Positions 37,242 through 45,967 of a stretch of 64,000 nucleotides of DNA are shown one piece after another (the first letter of the stretch is position 1; the number at the start of each line of letters is the position of its first letter). The notes beneath the pieces are model-generated. The model was not told the origin of the DNA and did not search any database. It worked only from the letters and a program-made list of their open reading frames with translations. The position numbers and the translations under genes are program-made. The stretch is from Picosynechococcus sp. PCC 7003 (lineage in GTDB: Bacteria; Cyanobacteriota; Cyanobacteriia; Cyanobacteriales; MRBY01). The DNA is taken from NCBI RefSeq assembly GCF_001693255.1, contig NZ_CP016474.1:2622661-2686660 (forward strand). Direction: 5' to 3'.

Positions 37242-37589
37242 ATGAATAAACGCCTTGTCCAAGTCATTGTCTTTGTGATGATCGTTCTGTTGCTGGTGCC
37301 CCTCCTGGCAACCCCTGCCTTTGGTGCCGATCTCGACCAGGGAACCCAGATTTTTGAGGCCCATTGCGCTGGCTGTCATCTCAACGGTGGCAACATTGTC
37401 CGGCGCGGCAAAAATCTCAAAAAACGAGCGATGGAGAAAAATGGCTATACCTCTGTAGAGGCGATCGCCAATCTCGTCACCCAGGGCAAAGGCAACATGT
37501 CCGCCTACGGTGACAAACTCAGCCCCGAAGAAATTCAGGCCGTCTCCCAGTACGTTCTCCAGCAATCCCAAACCAACTGGAAATCTTAG
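37242..37589 (+). CDS. petJ: Cytochrome c6-like protein
   Basis: A 115-residue exported c-type cytochrome. The signal peptide (about 1-27) is hydrophobic and ends in TPAFGA before DLDQG. The haem motif is CAGCH, and the sixth ligand is probably Met in GNMSAYGDKLS. The C-terminal helix EEIQAVSQYVLQQSQTNW is typical of cytochrome c6, the lumenal carrier from cytochrome b6f to photosystem I. It is more divergent than the standard PetJ in the middle (NIVRRGKNLKKRAMEKNGYTS), so it may be a c6B/c6C-type paralogue with another partner. The gene ends 4 bases inside the converging MBOAT gene. Confidence 0.82.
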   Translation: MNKRLVQVIVFVMIVLLLVPLLATPAFGADLDQGTQIFEAHCAGCHLNGGNIVRRGKNLKKRAMEKNGYTSVEAIANLVTQGKGNMSAYGDKLSPEEIQAVSQYVLQQSQTNWKS

Positions 37590-39088
37590 AAATCAAAGTA
37601 AATGTAAGGAATATTCCCCTCCGGCCCAAAAATCAAAATACCGTAGAAACAGAGGGGAATTAGCGCCACTTTGAGGCCCCAATTTAGTTGGAGTTGCCAC
37701 TGGCGCTGCACCAGATAAGTTCCCCCCATCCCCAACAAGAGCAAGCCCAACAACACCAAAAAACCAGGTCTTTCCAAACCAAGCCCCTCCAAATAAATTT
37801 TTTGGGTAAATTGCAGATCCCCCGGATAACGCCACAGATGCCGCAGAACTAGCACAGCGCGGGGCCCATCGGGTAAGCGAAAGGGAACCCAACTCAAGAA
37901 CACAAACGCCTGGGTCAAGAGCCATGCCCCAAATATTCCGGGTAGCGACGCCCAAAAACGCTCTAACCACAGCCAGCGCCTCGCACACCACTGCCCTAGT
38001 CGATGAATTCCTAGGCCCAAACCATGGAGACAGCCCCAGATGACGTAACCCCAGGCGGCCCCATGCCATAATCCGGCTAAAAACATCACCACAAAAAGAT
38101 TGGCACAGGTGCGCCCCAAACCCCGCCGGGATCCCCCCAGGGGAAAATACAGATAGTTACGTAGCCAATCCCCTAAGCTGATGTGCCAACGCCGCCAAAA
38201 TTCTGCCAAACTCGTTGAAAAATAAGGAAAATCAAAATTTTCGGGGAGCTGAAAACCGAGTAATTTCGCACTGCCCAAGGCTAGATCCACATAGCCACTA
38301 AAGTCAAAATAAAGCTGGAGACCATAGGCCAAGATAAAAAGCCATAGGTCACCGCTGCCCGCCCGTTCGAGGTTGTTGGCACAGAGTTCCACAAAAACCC
38401 CCAGGTTGTCCGCGATGAGGACTTTTTTCACCGCGCCGCTGGCGATGAGCCATAGCCCTTCGACCCCTTCGTCGAGCAGTAAGCCTGCAGTTCTACGACC
38501 CTGCCCCGCAAAAATATGAAAGCGCGTAATCGGCCCCGACAGGAGTTTGGGGAAGAACAGTTTGTAACTACCGAATGTCAAGAGAGATTGGGCAGCGGGC
38601 GCACCCCGGTATACATCTACCAGGTAGGCAATACATTCAAAGGTAAAAAAGGAAATCCCCAGGGGCGCAATCAGTGTTTCTTGGAAGGCGATCGCCCATT
38701 GTTCTAGTCCAGGCAGAGGCCAGAGCCAGGCTAAATTCTCAAGGGTAAAAGGAATATATTTAAACCCAAAAAGCACCGCCAGATTCAGAAAAATCCCCAA
38801 GCCCAACCAATACCCAGGCTGCCATTGCCACAACCGAAAAGCTTGCCGTAAAGACTGGGGGCGATCGCCTGCTGGACCTTGGCGAGCAAGAAATTTCCCC
38901 CAAAAGAAGTTTAAGGCCGTCAAACCTAGCAGCAATGGTAAAAACTGCGGTTGTAGCAGGCCATAAAACAGGACACTCGCCAGGAGCAGCAACCAGCGTT
39001 GCAATGGTGGCCAAAACCGTCCCAAGCCCCAATAGCTCATCACCGTTCCCAGGAGGAAACAGCCATAGCCGAAGGATACCAGCCTCAT
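37586..39088 (-). CDS. MBOAT-family O-acyltransferase (AlgI-like)
   Basis: This polytopic membrane protein of 500 residues has about ten helices. The MBOAT signature is present: FFPKLLSGPITRFHIFAGQ in the first third, FAEFWRRWHISLGDWLRNYL-like block (as LAEFWRRWHISLGDW) and GLWHGAAWGYVIWGCLHGLGL with the catalytic His. AlgI-type proteins acetylate exopolysaccharides by passing acyl groups across the membrane, usually with an AlgJ/SGNH partner. No partner is adjacent, so the acceptor is unknown. Its 3' end overlaps the cytochrome gene on the other strand by 4 bases, and no terminator fits between them. Confidence 0.88.
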   Translation of the reverse strand: MRLVSFGYGCFLLGTVMSYWGLGRFWPPLQRWLLLLASVLFYGLLQPQFLPLLLGLTALNFFWGKFLARQGPAGDRPQSLRQAFRLWQWQPGYWLGLGIFLNLAVLFGFKYIPFTLENLAWLWPLPGLEQWAIAFQETLIAPLGISFFTFECIAYLVDVYRGAPAAQSLLTFGSYKLFFPKLLSGPITRFHIFAGQGRRTAGLLLDEGVEGLWLIASGAVKKVLIADNLGVFVELCANNLERAGSGDLWLFILAYGLQLYFDFSGYVDLALGSAKLLGFQLPENFDFPYFSTSLAEFWRRWHISLGDWLRNYLYFPLGGSRRGLGRTCANLFVVMFLAGLWHGAAWGYVIWGCLHGLGLGIHRLGQWCARRWLWLERFWASLPGIFGAWLLTQAFVFLSWVPFRLPDGPRAVLVLRHLWRYPGDLQFTQKIYLEGLGLERPGFLVLLGLLLLGMGGTYLVQRQWQLQLNWGLKVALIPLCFYGILIFGPEGNIPYIYFDF

Positions 39089-39137
39089 CAGTTCGTCAGA
39101 AAAACATCAGGGTCACCATAGCAGCCCTGTCCCGGAA

Positions 39138-39968
39138 TTAATAGCCCTGTCCCGGATCAAAGGGTTCCACAATTTCTACTTCAACGGCCTTTTCAATTTC
39201 TGGTTCCGCCTCAATAATCAAAGGAGCCGATACCGGTTCTAGCTCAGGTAGGGCGATGCGCTGCGGTGCTTTTTCCTTCACGAGGTCTGGCATTGGTTCT
39301 GCCTTATCCAGCCAGTATTCTGCCACCGGTAACGTGTGTTCTAGATCTTCTAGCAGTCGCGGAATAATCATCACCGCATGGAGTTCCCCGATCCGTTCCG
39401 CTTCATGCATACCCGCATCGATGGCCATCGCCACGTTGGAAACAGTGCCGCGAATAATCGCCGTACAAAGGCCATCCCCAATGGTTTCATAGGATGCCAG
39501 TTGTACATCAGCAGACTTTAACATCGCATCGGCAGCCCCCACCATCGCCGGAAAACCACGGGTTTCTAGCAGGCCAATGGAACGATTACTGAGGCGACTA
39601 TAGCCCCGTTGCTGTTGGGCAATTTCTGCCAAATGACTCCCAATGGGAAAAATGGCCTCGAGGTTTGGCAAAGGTCGGGGAATAACTAATTTAGAAACAT
39701 ATTGATCGAACTGAGCAGCGGTGCGGGCTCCCTCTTCGACGGCGAGACGGACATCCGCTGTTTTCCCCCGAACCACGGCGGTACAATAGCCACCCCCAGT
39801 TTTTTCGTAGCCGACAAGGGTGACTGCCGCTGACTTGAGCATCATGTCCGCCGTGCCCACGATCGCCGGGAAGCTTTTAGTAGAAACGAGTCCCAAGGCA
39901 CAATCCTGAAACGGATGCACATGGCGGGGAGGTTGGCGGAGGGGTTGCCGACGGGCAGGAAAATTCAT
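39138..39968 (-). CDS. ccmO: Carboxysome shell protein CcmO (tandem BMC domains)
   Basis: CcmO is a beta-carboxysome shell component made of two BMC folds, forming trimers that behave as pseudohexamers. The 276-residue protein shows both domains: residues about 28-112 (CALGLVSTKSFPAIVGTAD, then VVRGKTADVRLAVEEG) and about 130-215 (GLLETRGFPAMVGAADAML, then IIRGTVSNVAMAIDAG). A Pro/Glu-rich tail follows. The acidic tail beyond residue 240 is long. Other ccm shell genes are not here; in this lineage ccmO can sit apart from the ccmKLMN cluster. It is divergent from raf1, which fits joint control of carboxysome and Rubisco assembly. Confidence 0.95.
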   Translation of the reverse strand: MNFPARRQPLRQPPRHVHPFQDCALGLVSTKSFPAIVGTADMMLKSAAVTLVGYEKTGGGYCTAVVRGKTADVRLAVEEGARTAAQFDQYVSKLVIPRPLPNLEAIFPIGSHLAEIAQQQRGYSRLSNRSIGLLETRGFPAMVGAADAMLKSADVQLASYETIGDGLCTAIIRGTVSNVAMAIDAGMHEAERIGELHAVMIIPRLLEDLEHTLPVAEYWLDKAEPMPDLVKEKAPQRIALPELEPVSAPLIIEAEPEIEKAVEVEIVEPFDPGQGY

Positions 39969-40094
39969 AGGAACTGGGGGAAGGATCGGTTTAGAACAGT
40001 CTCGCTTTATGATTAACTCGCTTTATGATTAAGTTTATCGGGCAAATACTGATTTACCTATCATTTTACGTTATTCCATTTTTGATTCGGCTTT
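39969..40094. promoter_or_regulatory. Divergent promoter region of ccmO and raf1
   Basis: This 126-base gap separates the two start codons and must carry both promoters. It contains a near-duplicate pair, TTTATGATTAACTCGC (around 40004-40019) and CTTTATGATTAAG (around 40022-40034), as well as GGCTTTATGATT just before raf1. The triplicate CTTTATGATT unit is visible by eye. Confidence 0.5.
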
Positions 40095-41174
40095 ATGATT
40101 GGACAACCGCAATCTCCAGAACACAAACTCTCCCCTGAAGAAACGGACGCTTTATTCCGGTCACTGCTCCACAAAGAAGGGACTTGGGTCGAGTGGGGCG
40201 TTGGTTGCCAACAACTTCAGCAATCGGGCCACAGCGCCCAGGAAATTTTTGAGCGGACGGGTTTCCAGACAGCGCAGCAAAATATGATCATTGTGGCGGC
40301 CCAGGTGTACCAAAGCATCGAAAGCAGTGGTGTCCCGGAGGATCTGCTGGCCTATTGTCGCGGCCCCCGTTCTGATGTGCTGTACGAGCTACGGATCCTC
40401 AGTCACAGCCAAAGGGCGATCGCCGCCCAAGTTTGCCAGACCAAAAGCCTTGAATTTGATGGGGCGAAGGAACTGGCCCGGGCGATGCAAGAGTTTGCCC
40501 GCTTACCTCAGATTCCTGATGGTTTTACAGAGCACCCTGGGGACGCCGTTGCCTACCAAGCCTGGCGTTCGGCCAAGCAAAAAAAAGATTTACAGGACCG
40601 CACCCGCTTGATCGCCAAGGGGTTAAAGTTTGCCCATTCCGCGACAGCCCGACAGAAAATTGAGCAACTCCTCAGTGACCTCACCATCAGCCCCACCAAG
40701 GCGGCCCCACTCCTCCCCCTCTACCGTTACGACGAAGATACCAATGTCCCCCTGTTAATTCCGGTGGCGGGATCTTTGCCCCTAGAAAGCGATCGCCTGC
40801 TGACAGTACCTCCTCTGAAGCAAGCGTCCCCTTTCAATCTCGTGACAGTTACCGCAGAGACAAGCCTGGTGCCGCTACCCAGTTGGCAAAACGTGCTTAC
40901 AGCGGGGGATCCAGTGGTGATCTTCCACCAAACCGATCAATTGCCCCAGCCCATTCCCGGCAAGCCAGAGCCTGTTTTGGTTCTACTGGATCGCCAACAA
41001 ACCACCTGGAATGACAACAGCTACTTTGCGGTGGATGCCGACGGTAAAGTGGCATTGGGTTGGTTTGCCGAAGCACCGATCGCCAAAATTTTAGGCCAAG
41101 TCCTCTTGGTGATGCGCCCGAAAAAAATTCTTGATGAGAATAACCTCCGAGAACCCTGGCAAATGGACGATTAG
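40095..41174 (+). CDS. raf1: Rubisco accumulation factor 1 (Raf1)
   Basis: Raf1 is a dimeric chaperone that binds RbcL dimers after GroEL folding and helps assemble the RbcL8 core. The 359-residue length fits. The N-terminal alpha domain (about 10-190) begins with LSPEETDALFRSLLHKEGTW and includes GFQTAQQNMIIVAAQVYQSI and the RGPRSDVLYELRIL region. The beta domain with dimerisation function (about 210-345) contains LPLYRYDEDTNVPLLIPVAG and LLDRQQTTWNDNSYF. The cytoplasmic chaperone role is established for cyanobacterial and plant Raf1. rbcLS is not in the window, but ccmO lies divergently upstream. Confidence 0.93.
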   Translation: MIGQPQSPEHKLSPEETDALFRSLLHKEGTWVEWGVGCQQLQQSGHSAQEIFERTGFQTAQQNMIIVAAQVYQSIESSGVPEDLLAYCRGPRSDVLYELRILSHSQRAIAAQVCQTKSLEFDGAKELARAMQEFARLPQIPDGFTEHPGDAVAYQAWRSAKQKKDLQDRTRLIAKGLKFAHSATARQKIEQLLSDLTISPTKAAPLLPLYRYDEDTNVPLLIPVAGSLPLESDRLLTVPPLKQASPFNLVTVTAETSLVPLPSWQNVLTAGDPVVIFHQTDQLPQPIPGKPEPVLVLLDRQQTTWNDNSYFAVDADGKVALGWFAEAPIAKILGQVLLVMRPKKILDENNLREPWQMDD

Positions 41175-41326
41175 GCCCAAAAAGCGCTACTTTTACCTTA
41201 ATTTCCATCCATTTAGCGCTGAAATTTTTGTCTGAAAATTCTCTCTAACGGTGTACTAGATAGCATTACTTTTCTAAACGATTGCGTTACAGTATGAGAT
41301 ACAGAGCGTTATTCCTGAGGTGAAAA

Positions 41327-41527
41327 ATGCCGCACTCGACCACTGCCTACACTGAAGCATCCCCAGATCACGCCATTTGGGATAGCCTGAAGCAGGCGAT
41401 CGCCCGCAGTTCTGGTTTCAAACGCTGGTATGTGAACCACTGCGAAATCCTCGCCCTTGAAAATCTCAGCGTCGATCAGCAAGTCACCATTTACCTCAAG
41501 GAAACCCTAGAGACCCTCGCCTATTAA
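41327..41527 (+). CDS. Small conserved cyanobacterial-type protein
   Basis: A 66-residue soluble protein with three evident blocks: WDSLKQAIARSSGFKRW, YVNHCEILALENLS and QVTIYLKETLETLAY. The composition and a good start context (GAGGTGAAAA before the ATG at 41327) support a real gene. I do not recognise a family and assign no function. It sits alone between raf1 and the pseudouridine synthase gene on the opposite strand. Confidence 0.65.
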   Translation: MPHSTTAYTEASPDHAIWDSLKQAIARSSGFKRWYVNHCEILALENLSVDQQVTIYLKETLETLAY

Positions 41528-41627
41528 GTGAGTCGGGTGAATATCTCCAAAGAAGCTTGGTGGACAACCGCCAATAAATCTCAAAATTTCATCATTTAGT
41601 TCCAGACATCTTTCAAGACCAGGATAG

Positions 41628-42299
41628 TCAGCGGCGTTTTCCCTTCGGTGTGCGGCTGGCTATTTTTTTGTGGGGCGATCGCTGGCGCGGCTTGGCCTTT
41701 TTTACCAAACCTTGCAAGGCCCCGATCTCTGTCGTTGTCAAATAACGCCATTCCCCCGGCCCTAAACCAGTGAGGGTCAATCTAGCTGAGCCTGTGCCCA
41801 TGGCCACACGGATGAGGCGTAACGTAGGATGGCCCACTGCGGCCGTCATGCGGCGCACCTGGCGATTTCGTCCTTCCGTTAGGGTCAGATCTAGCCAGGC
41901 TGTCGGGACATTTTTCCGGAACCGAATCGGGGGATCTCGTGGTGGTACCGTTGGCTCCGAGGTCAAACGATTGGCGATCGCCGGTCGCGTTTTTTTCCCT
42001 TGGATCATCACCCCCTGGCGTAGCTGTGCTAAAGCTTGCCCATCCGGGATATTTTCGACCTGTACCCAATAGGTGCGGGGGTGGGCAAACTTCGGTTCAC
42101 ATAGATAATGCTTTAAAGGAGCATCATTGGTCAGTAGCAAAAGCCCTTCACTATCTAGATCTAAACGACCCACAGAGTAAATATCTGGCACCGGGACAAA
42201 ATCCTTCAACGTTTGCCGCTGTGACCCTTGGGGGCTATTATCAGTAAACTGACAAAGGACGTTATAAGGCTTGTGGAGCAAAACGTATGAGTGCTGCAT
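41628..42299 (-). CDS. Pseudouridine synthase, RsuA/RluE family
   Basis: This 223-residue protein has the RsuA-type fold. Motifs include HKPYNVLCQFTDNSP near the N-terminus and the catalytic-Asp block GRLDLDSEGLLLLTND (residues about 42-57). Later come TYWVQVENIP, then the ending EGRNRQVRRMTAAVGHPTLRLIR. The lack of an N-terminal S4 RNA-binding domain fits RluE, which modifies 23S rRNA, more than RsuA. The exact target is inferred. The C-terminus is basic. Its start codon lies inside the 5' end of a divergent small-membrane-protein frame. Confidence 0.9.
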   Translation of the reverse strand: MQHSYVLLHKPYNVLCQFTDNSPQGSQRQTLKDFVPVPDIYSVGRLDLDSEGLLLLTNDAPLKHYLCEPKFAHPRTYWVQVENIPDGQALAQLRQGVMIQGKKTRPAIANRLTSEPTVPPRDPPIRFRKNVPTAWLDLTLTEGRNRQVRRMTAAVGHPTLRLIRVAMGTGSARLTLTGLGPGEWRYLTTTEIGALQGLVKKAKPRQRSPHKKIASRTPKGKRR

Positions 42300-42310
42300 T
42301 AGAACAAGAG

Positions 42311-42601
42311 ATGACTACTAACATCATGCCCGAAGTCACCTCCCAGACACCAGAAAAAATCCAACTTCAGGAAACCCAACCCAGTCCCCTGATCACTACC
42401 CCGGCGGCGCTTCCTGAAACAAAAGCAGGTGAAAATCCTCTCCTCGGCTTACTTTTGCTCATGCCCTTTATTTTTCTGATTTTGGTTGCAGCAGTCATCA
42501 TTGAGCGCCTGATTAAATGGGGTTTACGGAAATTCTTTGCCCCCCAAACTTCTCCTGCCCCTGCGATGTCGTCATCTCCCTTTGCCATATCCCATGGCTG
42601 A
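42311..42601 (+). CDS. Small single-helix membrane protein
   Basis: A short protein with a Pro/Thr/Glu-rich N-terminal half and one membrane helix near its C-terminus (LLGLLLLMPFIFLILVAAVII), followed by a basic tail ERLIKWGLRKFF. I take the ATG at 42311 (96 residues), because the earlier in-frame ATG at 42287 lies inside the pseudouridine synthase start; the next at 42326 is also possible. The function is unknown. The AT-rich region after it contains no terminator I could see. Confidence 0.55.
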   Translation: MTTNIMPEVTSQTPEKIQLQETQPSPLITTPAALPETKAGENPLLGLLLLMPFIFLILVAAVIIERLIKWGLRKFFAPQTSPAPAMSSSPFAISHG

Positions 42602-42951
42602 ACCCCATTTTTGTTAAAAACGAAAAGTTTTCATGGAGTAGCTCTCTCTCTTTTTTAAAGATTAGAAAAAGTTTGTTTATGATGTCGCCGTAGCAAGGCT
42701 TAAAATTTAAAGCTAAACTATCGAAAAAGGGAATTTTTCATTGCCTTATGGTTTGCGCAAACTAAAAAATAAAACAATTAGCTCTTGACCCTCTGTAATT
42801 CCGTAAAAATGCGGAGACTCTCTTTACAAAAGAGATAAAGTAACGGAATACAGTGGGCCTCTGTCGCTTGGGAGTGGGCGGAGACAAAACTGAAAAATAT
42901 GACTTTTTTTATATAAAATAGGGTTGATATCGACCTAAGGTTCTCACAGTT
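42602..42951. other. AT-rich region upstream of dnaE C-terminal half
   Basis: About 350 bases without a supported gene. It contains an AT-rich core (TTAAAATTTAAAGC near 42698-42713) and a hairpin TCTCTTT-ACA-AAAGAGA near 42818-42834. A frame on the minus strand (42778-43023) overlaps the start of dnaE and has no family likeness. The promoter of the split dnaE gene should be here. Confidence 0.4.
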
Positions 42952-44292
42952 TTGGTTAAAATCATTCGCCGCAAGTTCGTTGGCCATGCGCCGACCTATG
43001 ATATTGGACTCAGTCAAGACCATAATTTTTTATTGGGTCAGGGTCTGATTGCGGCTAACTGTTTTAATAAATCCCACTCAACGGCCTATGCCTACGTCAC
43101 CTACCAGACTGCTTATCTGAAGGCGAACTATCCCGTTGAATACATGACGGCACTGCTCAGTGCCAGCAGTGGCAATAAAGATAAAGTCCGCAAATATCGA
43201 GAAAATGCGGAACGGATGGGCATTCCGGTCTTGCCACCGGATATTAACGAGTCAGACCTGGACTTTAAGCCCGTGGGTGAAGGGATCCGTTTTGGTTTGT
43301 CAGCAGTCCAAAACCTTGGTGAAAATGCCATTAATGCCATTTTAACGGCACGGGAAGAGGGGCCTTTCTCAAGTTTGTCTGACCTCTGTTCCCGGTTAGA
43401 TTTGCGGGTTGTGAACCGTCGTGCCCTAGAAACTTTAATTACCTGTGGTGGACTCGATTCGCTCCATGATAATCGCCAGGCAATGCTGAAGGGTCTAGAT
43501 CTAATGATCGATTGGGCGCAGTTGAAGGCGAAGGAAAAGGCCAGTGGCCAAACGAATTTATTTGAAAGTCTGGGGGATACGGCAACGGCATTTGACGAAG
43601 CCCCTATTTTACCAAAAGTGGCTGATTTAACCTTAGAAGAAAAGCTCCGGCAAGAAAAAGAATTGCTGGGATTTTATGTTTCTGAGCATCCTTTAGAAAA
43701 GCTGCGGTCAACGATTTCGCCAATTTTATCGCCCATTAGCCTCACGGCGATCGCCAATCACATCAATAAAAAAGTCAGCGCCGTGGCGATCCTGACGGAT
43801 ATGCGCAAGATTTTTACGAAGGCTAATAACGAACCCATGGCCTTTATTCAATTAGAAGATATTTCGGGTCAAGTAGAAGGGATTGTTTTTCCCCGCACCT
43901 ATCAAAAAGTTGAACAACTCTTGCAGCTTGATAGCCGCGTCATTGTGTGGGGTAAGGTGCAACAAAAAGATGATCGGACGCAATTGATTGTGGACGATCT
44001 CGAACCCATTGAAGAGGTACGAATGTTGATGATTCGCCTCTCTCCGAGTGAGCTTCATCATACCCAGAGTCAGCAACGACTGAAGCAAATTTTGTCGCAG
44101 CAGGCTGGGGATAAGAAGAAGCGGGGGCGGATCCCGGTGATCGTGATCGTCGGAAGAGGTGGCGATCGCACCTTCATTCGCCTTGGGCAGGACTATTGGG
44201 TGGAGGACGATCACCAGGCCCTCTTGGCACTCCGACAAGGGGGCTTCCATGTCTACCGCGAAAACCTGATTCCCCAGGCCCAAGCGAGCTAA
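42952..44292 (+). CDS. dnaE: DNA polymerase III alpha subunit, C-terminal half with split C-intein (DnaE-C)
   Basis: This is the C-terminal fragment of the replicative polymerase alpha subunit. The first 36 residues (MVKIIRRKFV ... GLIAAN) are the C-intein of the cyanobacterial split DnaE intein. It has the terminal Asn36, and Cys37 (CFNKSHSTAYAYVTYQ) is the first extein residue. The N-half with the N-intein is encoded elsewhere; the two join by protein trans-splicing. The extein (about 410 residues) carries the end of the polymerase domain, the helix-hairpin-helix region, the OB-fold (MAFIQLEDISGQVEGIVFP), and the C-terminal domain. The start is TTG at 42952 with AAGG about 12 bases upstream. 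A start downstream would remove the intein. Confidence 0.95.
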   Translation: MVKIIRRKFVGHAPTYDIGLSQDHNFLLGQGLIAANCFNKSHSTAYAYVTYQTAYLKANYPVEYMTALLSASSGNKDKVRKYRENAERMGIPVLPPDINESDLDFKPVGEGIRFGLSAVQNLGENAINAILTAREEGPFSSLSDLCSRLDLRVVNRRALETLITCGGLDSLHDNRQAMLKGLDLMIDWAQLKAKEKASGQTNLFESLGDTATAFDEAPILPKVADLTLEEKLRQEKELLGFYVSEHPLEKLRSTISPILSPISLTAIANHINKKVSAVAILTDMRKIFTKANNEPMAFIQLEDISGQVEGIVFPRTYQKVEQLLQLDSRVIVWGKVQQKDDRTQLIVDDLEPIEEVRMLMIRLSPSELHHTQSQQRLKQILSQQAGDKKKRGRIPVIVIVGRGGDRTFIRLGQDYWVEDDHQALLALRQGGFHVYRENLIPQAQAS

Positions 44293-44339
44293 CAATTACT
44301 TCTACTTTTTAAAAGAAACCCATAAAACCCATAAATCCT

Positions 44340-45032
44340 ATGTCTTACACTTACGAATATCCAAAACCGGGCGTTACCGTTGACTGTGTTGTGTTTGGCC
44401 TCGACGCCACACACACCCTGAAAATGATGCTGATCCAGCGGGGGGTTGAACCCTTCAAAGGAGAATGGGCCTTGCCGGGAGGCTTTGTGCGCCTTGATGA
44501 ATCCCTCGAAGAAGCGGCGATGCGTGAACTCCGGGAAGAAACCGGCGTCGAGAAAATCTTTTTAGAGCAGCTCTATACCTTTGGGGCTCCGGATCGGGAC
44601 CCGCGCGATCGCGTCATTACCGTGGCCTATTATGCGTTGATTAACCTAGAGGATCATCCGATCCATGCCCAAACCGATGCTGATGACGTGGCTTGGTTCT
44701 CGCTGGATGAGTTGCCCGATGTCGCTTTTGATCACCAACAAATCATTGATGTGGCGACCCAGCGACTCCAGGGTAAACTCCGCTATGAACCCATCGGCTT
44801 TGAGTTGCTGCCGCGCAAATTCACCTTGACCCAACTACAAAAACTCTATGAGCAGATTTTGGGAACCCAACTGGATAAACGGAACTTCCGGCGCAAAATC
44901 CTTAAAATGGATCTCTTGATTAAATTAGATGAGCTGCAAACGGGGGTTGCCCACCGAGCGGCGCGTCTCTATTCCTTTGATGAGGCGAAATATCAACGGC
45001 TCAAGGAGGCTGGCTTCAATTTTGAACTCTAG
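44340..45032 (+). CDS. Nudix hydrolase with NrtR-like winged-helix domain
   Basis: This 230-residue protein has an N-terminal Nudix domain with an intact Nudix box (residues about 44-66; G-x5-E-x7-REL-x-EETGV pattern). The C-terminal about 80 residues begin [19 protein letters not shown] and include [12 protein letters not shown], typical of the NrtR winged helix. NrtR proteins bind ADP-ribose and repress NAD-biosynthesis genes; others of this family are active ADP-ribose pyrophosphatases. Since the box is intact, either role is possible. No NAD gene is adjacent in the window. It has its own short leader and sits 48 bases after dnaE-C. Confidence 0.85.
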   Translation: MSYTYEYPKPGVTVDCVVFGLDATHTLKMMLIQRGVEPFKGEWALPGGFVRLDESLEEAAMRELREETGVEKIFLEQLYTFGAPDRDPRDRVITVAYYALINLEDHPIHAQTDADDVAWFSLDELPDVAFDHQQIIDVATQRLQGKLRYEPIGFELLPRKFTLTQLQKLYEQILGTQLDKRNFRRKILKMDLLIKLDELQTGVAHRAARLYSFDEAKYQRLKEAGFNFEL

Positions 45033-45106
45033 GGTGAACTTGGAGTTAGTTCGTCAGCTTTGCACATCAGATTCGCATAATGATTGAAGGCGATCGCCAA
45101 AAGTAG

Positions 45107-45886
45107 ATGGAACCCATCGAGGAAAAACGCGATCCGACTCTCTGGTATCGGCTTTACTGTGCAAGTTTAATACTAGGCCAGGTGCTCTGGCGTCTTCTGC
45201 AAGGGAAGCTCCGGCGAGACCAGATCACGGAACAAATGCTAACGGCGGGGCCGAAGGCGTTGGTACCTGTGCTTCTGGTCGCTTTTTTTGGGGGGATGAT
45301 CTTCACGATCCAAACCGCGCGGGAACTCACTACCTTTGGGGCAGAAAGTTTTGTCGGAGGAGCATTTGCGATCGCCTTTTGTCGAGAACTGGCGCCGATT
45401 TTGACAGCAAGCATCATTGCGGGTCAGGTGGGTTCGGCCTTTGCAGCAGAATTAGGCTCGATGAAAATCACCGAACAGATCGATGCCCTCTATATGCTCC
45501 GGTCTAATCCCATTGATTATCTGGTGATGCCCCGGGTGGTGGCCTGCTGTTTAATGTTGCCGATTTTAACGGTCTTTGCCTTGGTGGTGGGGGTGATCGG
45601 GGGGACTGGGGCCGCCTACCAGTTCTATGACCTCGCGCCGATTAATTTTTTAACGTCCGTACAGACTTTTTTGGAACCCCGGGATCTGATTAATATCGGT
45701 GTCAAAGGGATTCTGTTTGGGCTGTTGGTGGGGATTATCGGCTGCAGTTGGGGCCTGACGACCATCGGCAGCACACAACAGGTAGGCCGCTCTGCCACCT
45801 CGGCGGTGGTAACGACTTGGATCGGCATTTTTATGTTGGATTTCTTTTTATCGCTCTTGTTGTTTCACCAATCCCCTCTAGGTTAA
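45107..45886 (+). CDS. MlaE-type ABC transporter permease
   Basis: This 259-residue integral membrane protein has about five or six helices. The conserved MlaE blocks are visible: FGGMIFTIQTARELTTFGAESFVGG, FCRELAPILTASIIAGQVGSAFAAELGSM, MLRSNPIDYLVMPRVVA, and the C-terminal GILFGLLVGIIGCSWGL and TGxxxVGxxTTxAVV-like block (STQQVGRSATSAVVTTW). In Gram-negative bacteria and plastids (TGD1) such permeases move phospholipids between membranes, together with an MCE-domain protein and an ATPase. No MCE or ATPase gene is adjacent. A HIP1 site lies right before the start codon. Confidence 0.9.
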   Translation: MEPIEEKRDPTLWYRLYCASLILGQVLWRLLQGKLRRDQITEQMLTAGPKALVPVLLVAFFGGMIFTIQTARELTTFGAESFVGGAFAIAFCRELAPILTASIIAGQVGSAFAAELGSMKITEQIDALYMLRSNPIDYLVMPRVVACCLMLPILTVFALVVGVIGGTGAAYQFYDLAPINFLTSVQTFLEPRDLINIGVKGILFGLLVGIIGCSWGLTTIGSTQQVGRSATSAVVTTWIGIFMLDFFLSLLLFHQSPLG

Positions 45887-45967
45887 GGGAGTCCGCAAAG
45901 ATTTACGCAGCCCGAGGTCAGGGGGATATGTTATTTTCCAAGGAGATTCTTTTATTCTGAGTGCTAC

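Noticed and set aside
42778-43023. Minus-strand frame of 81 codons overlapping the start of dnaE-C
   Set aside because: Overlaps the conserved intein, has low-complexity composition and no ribosome site; dnaE-C is certain.
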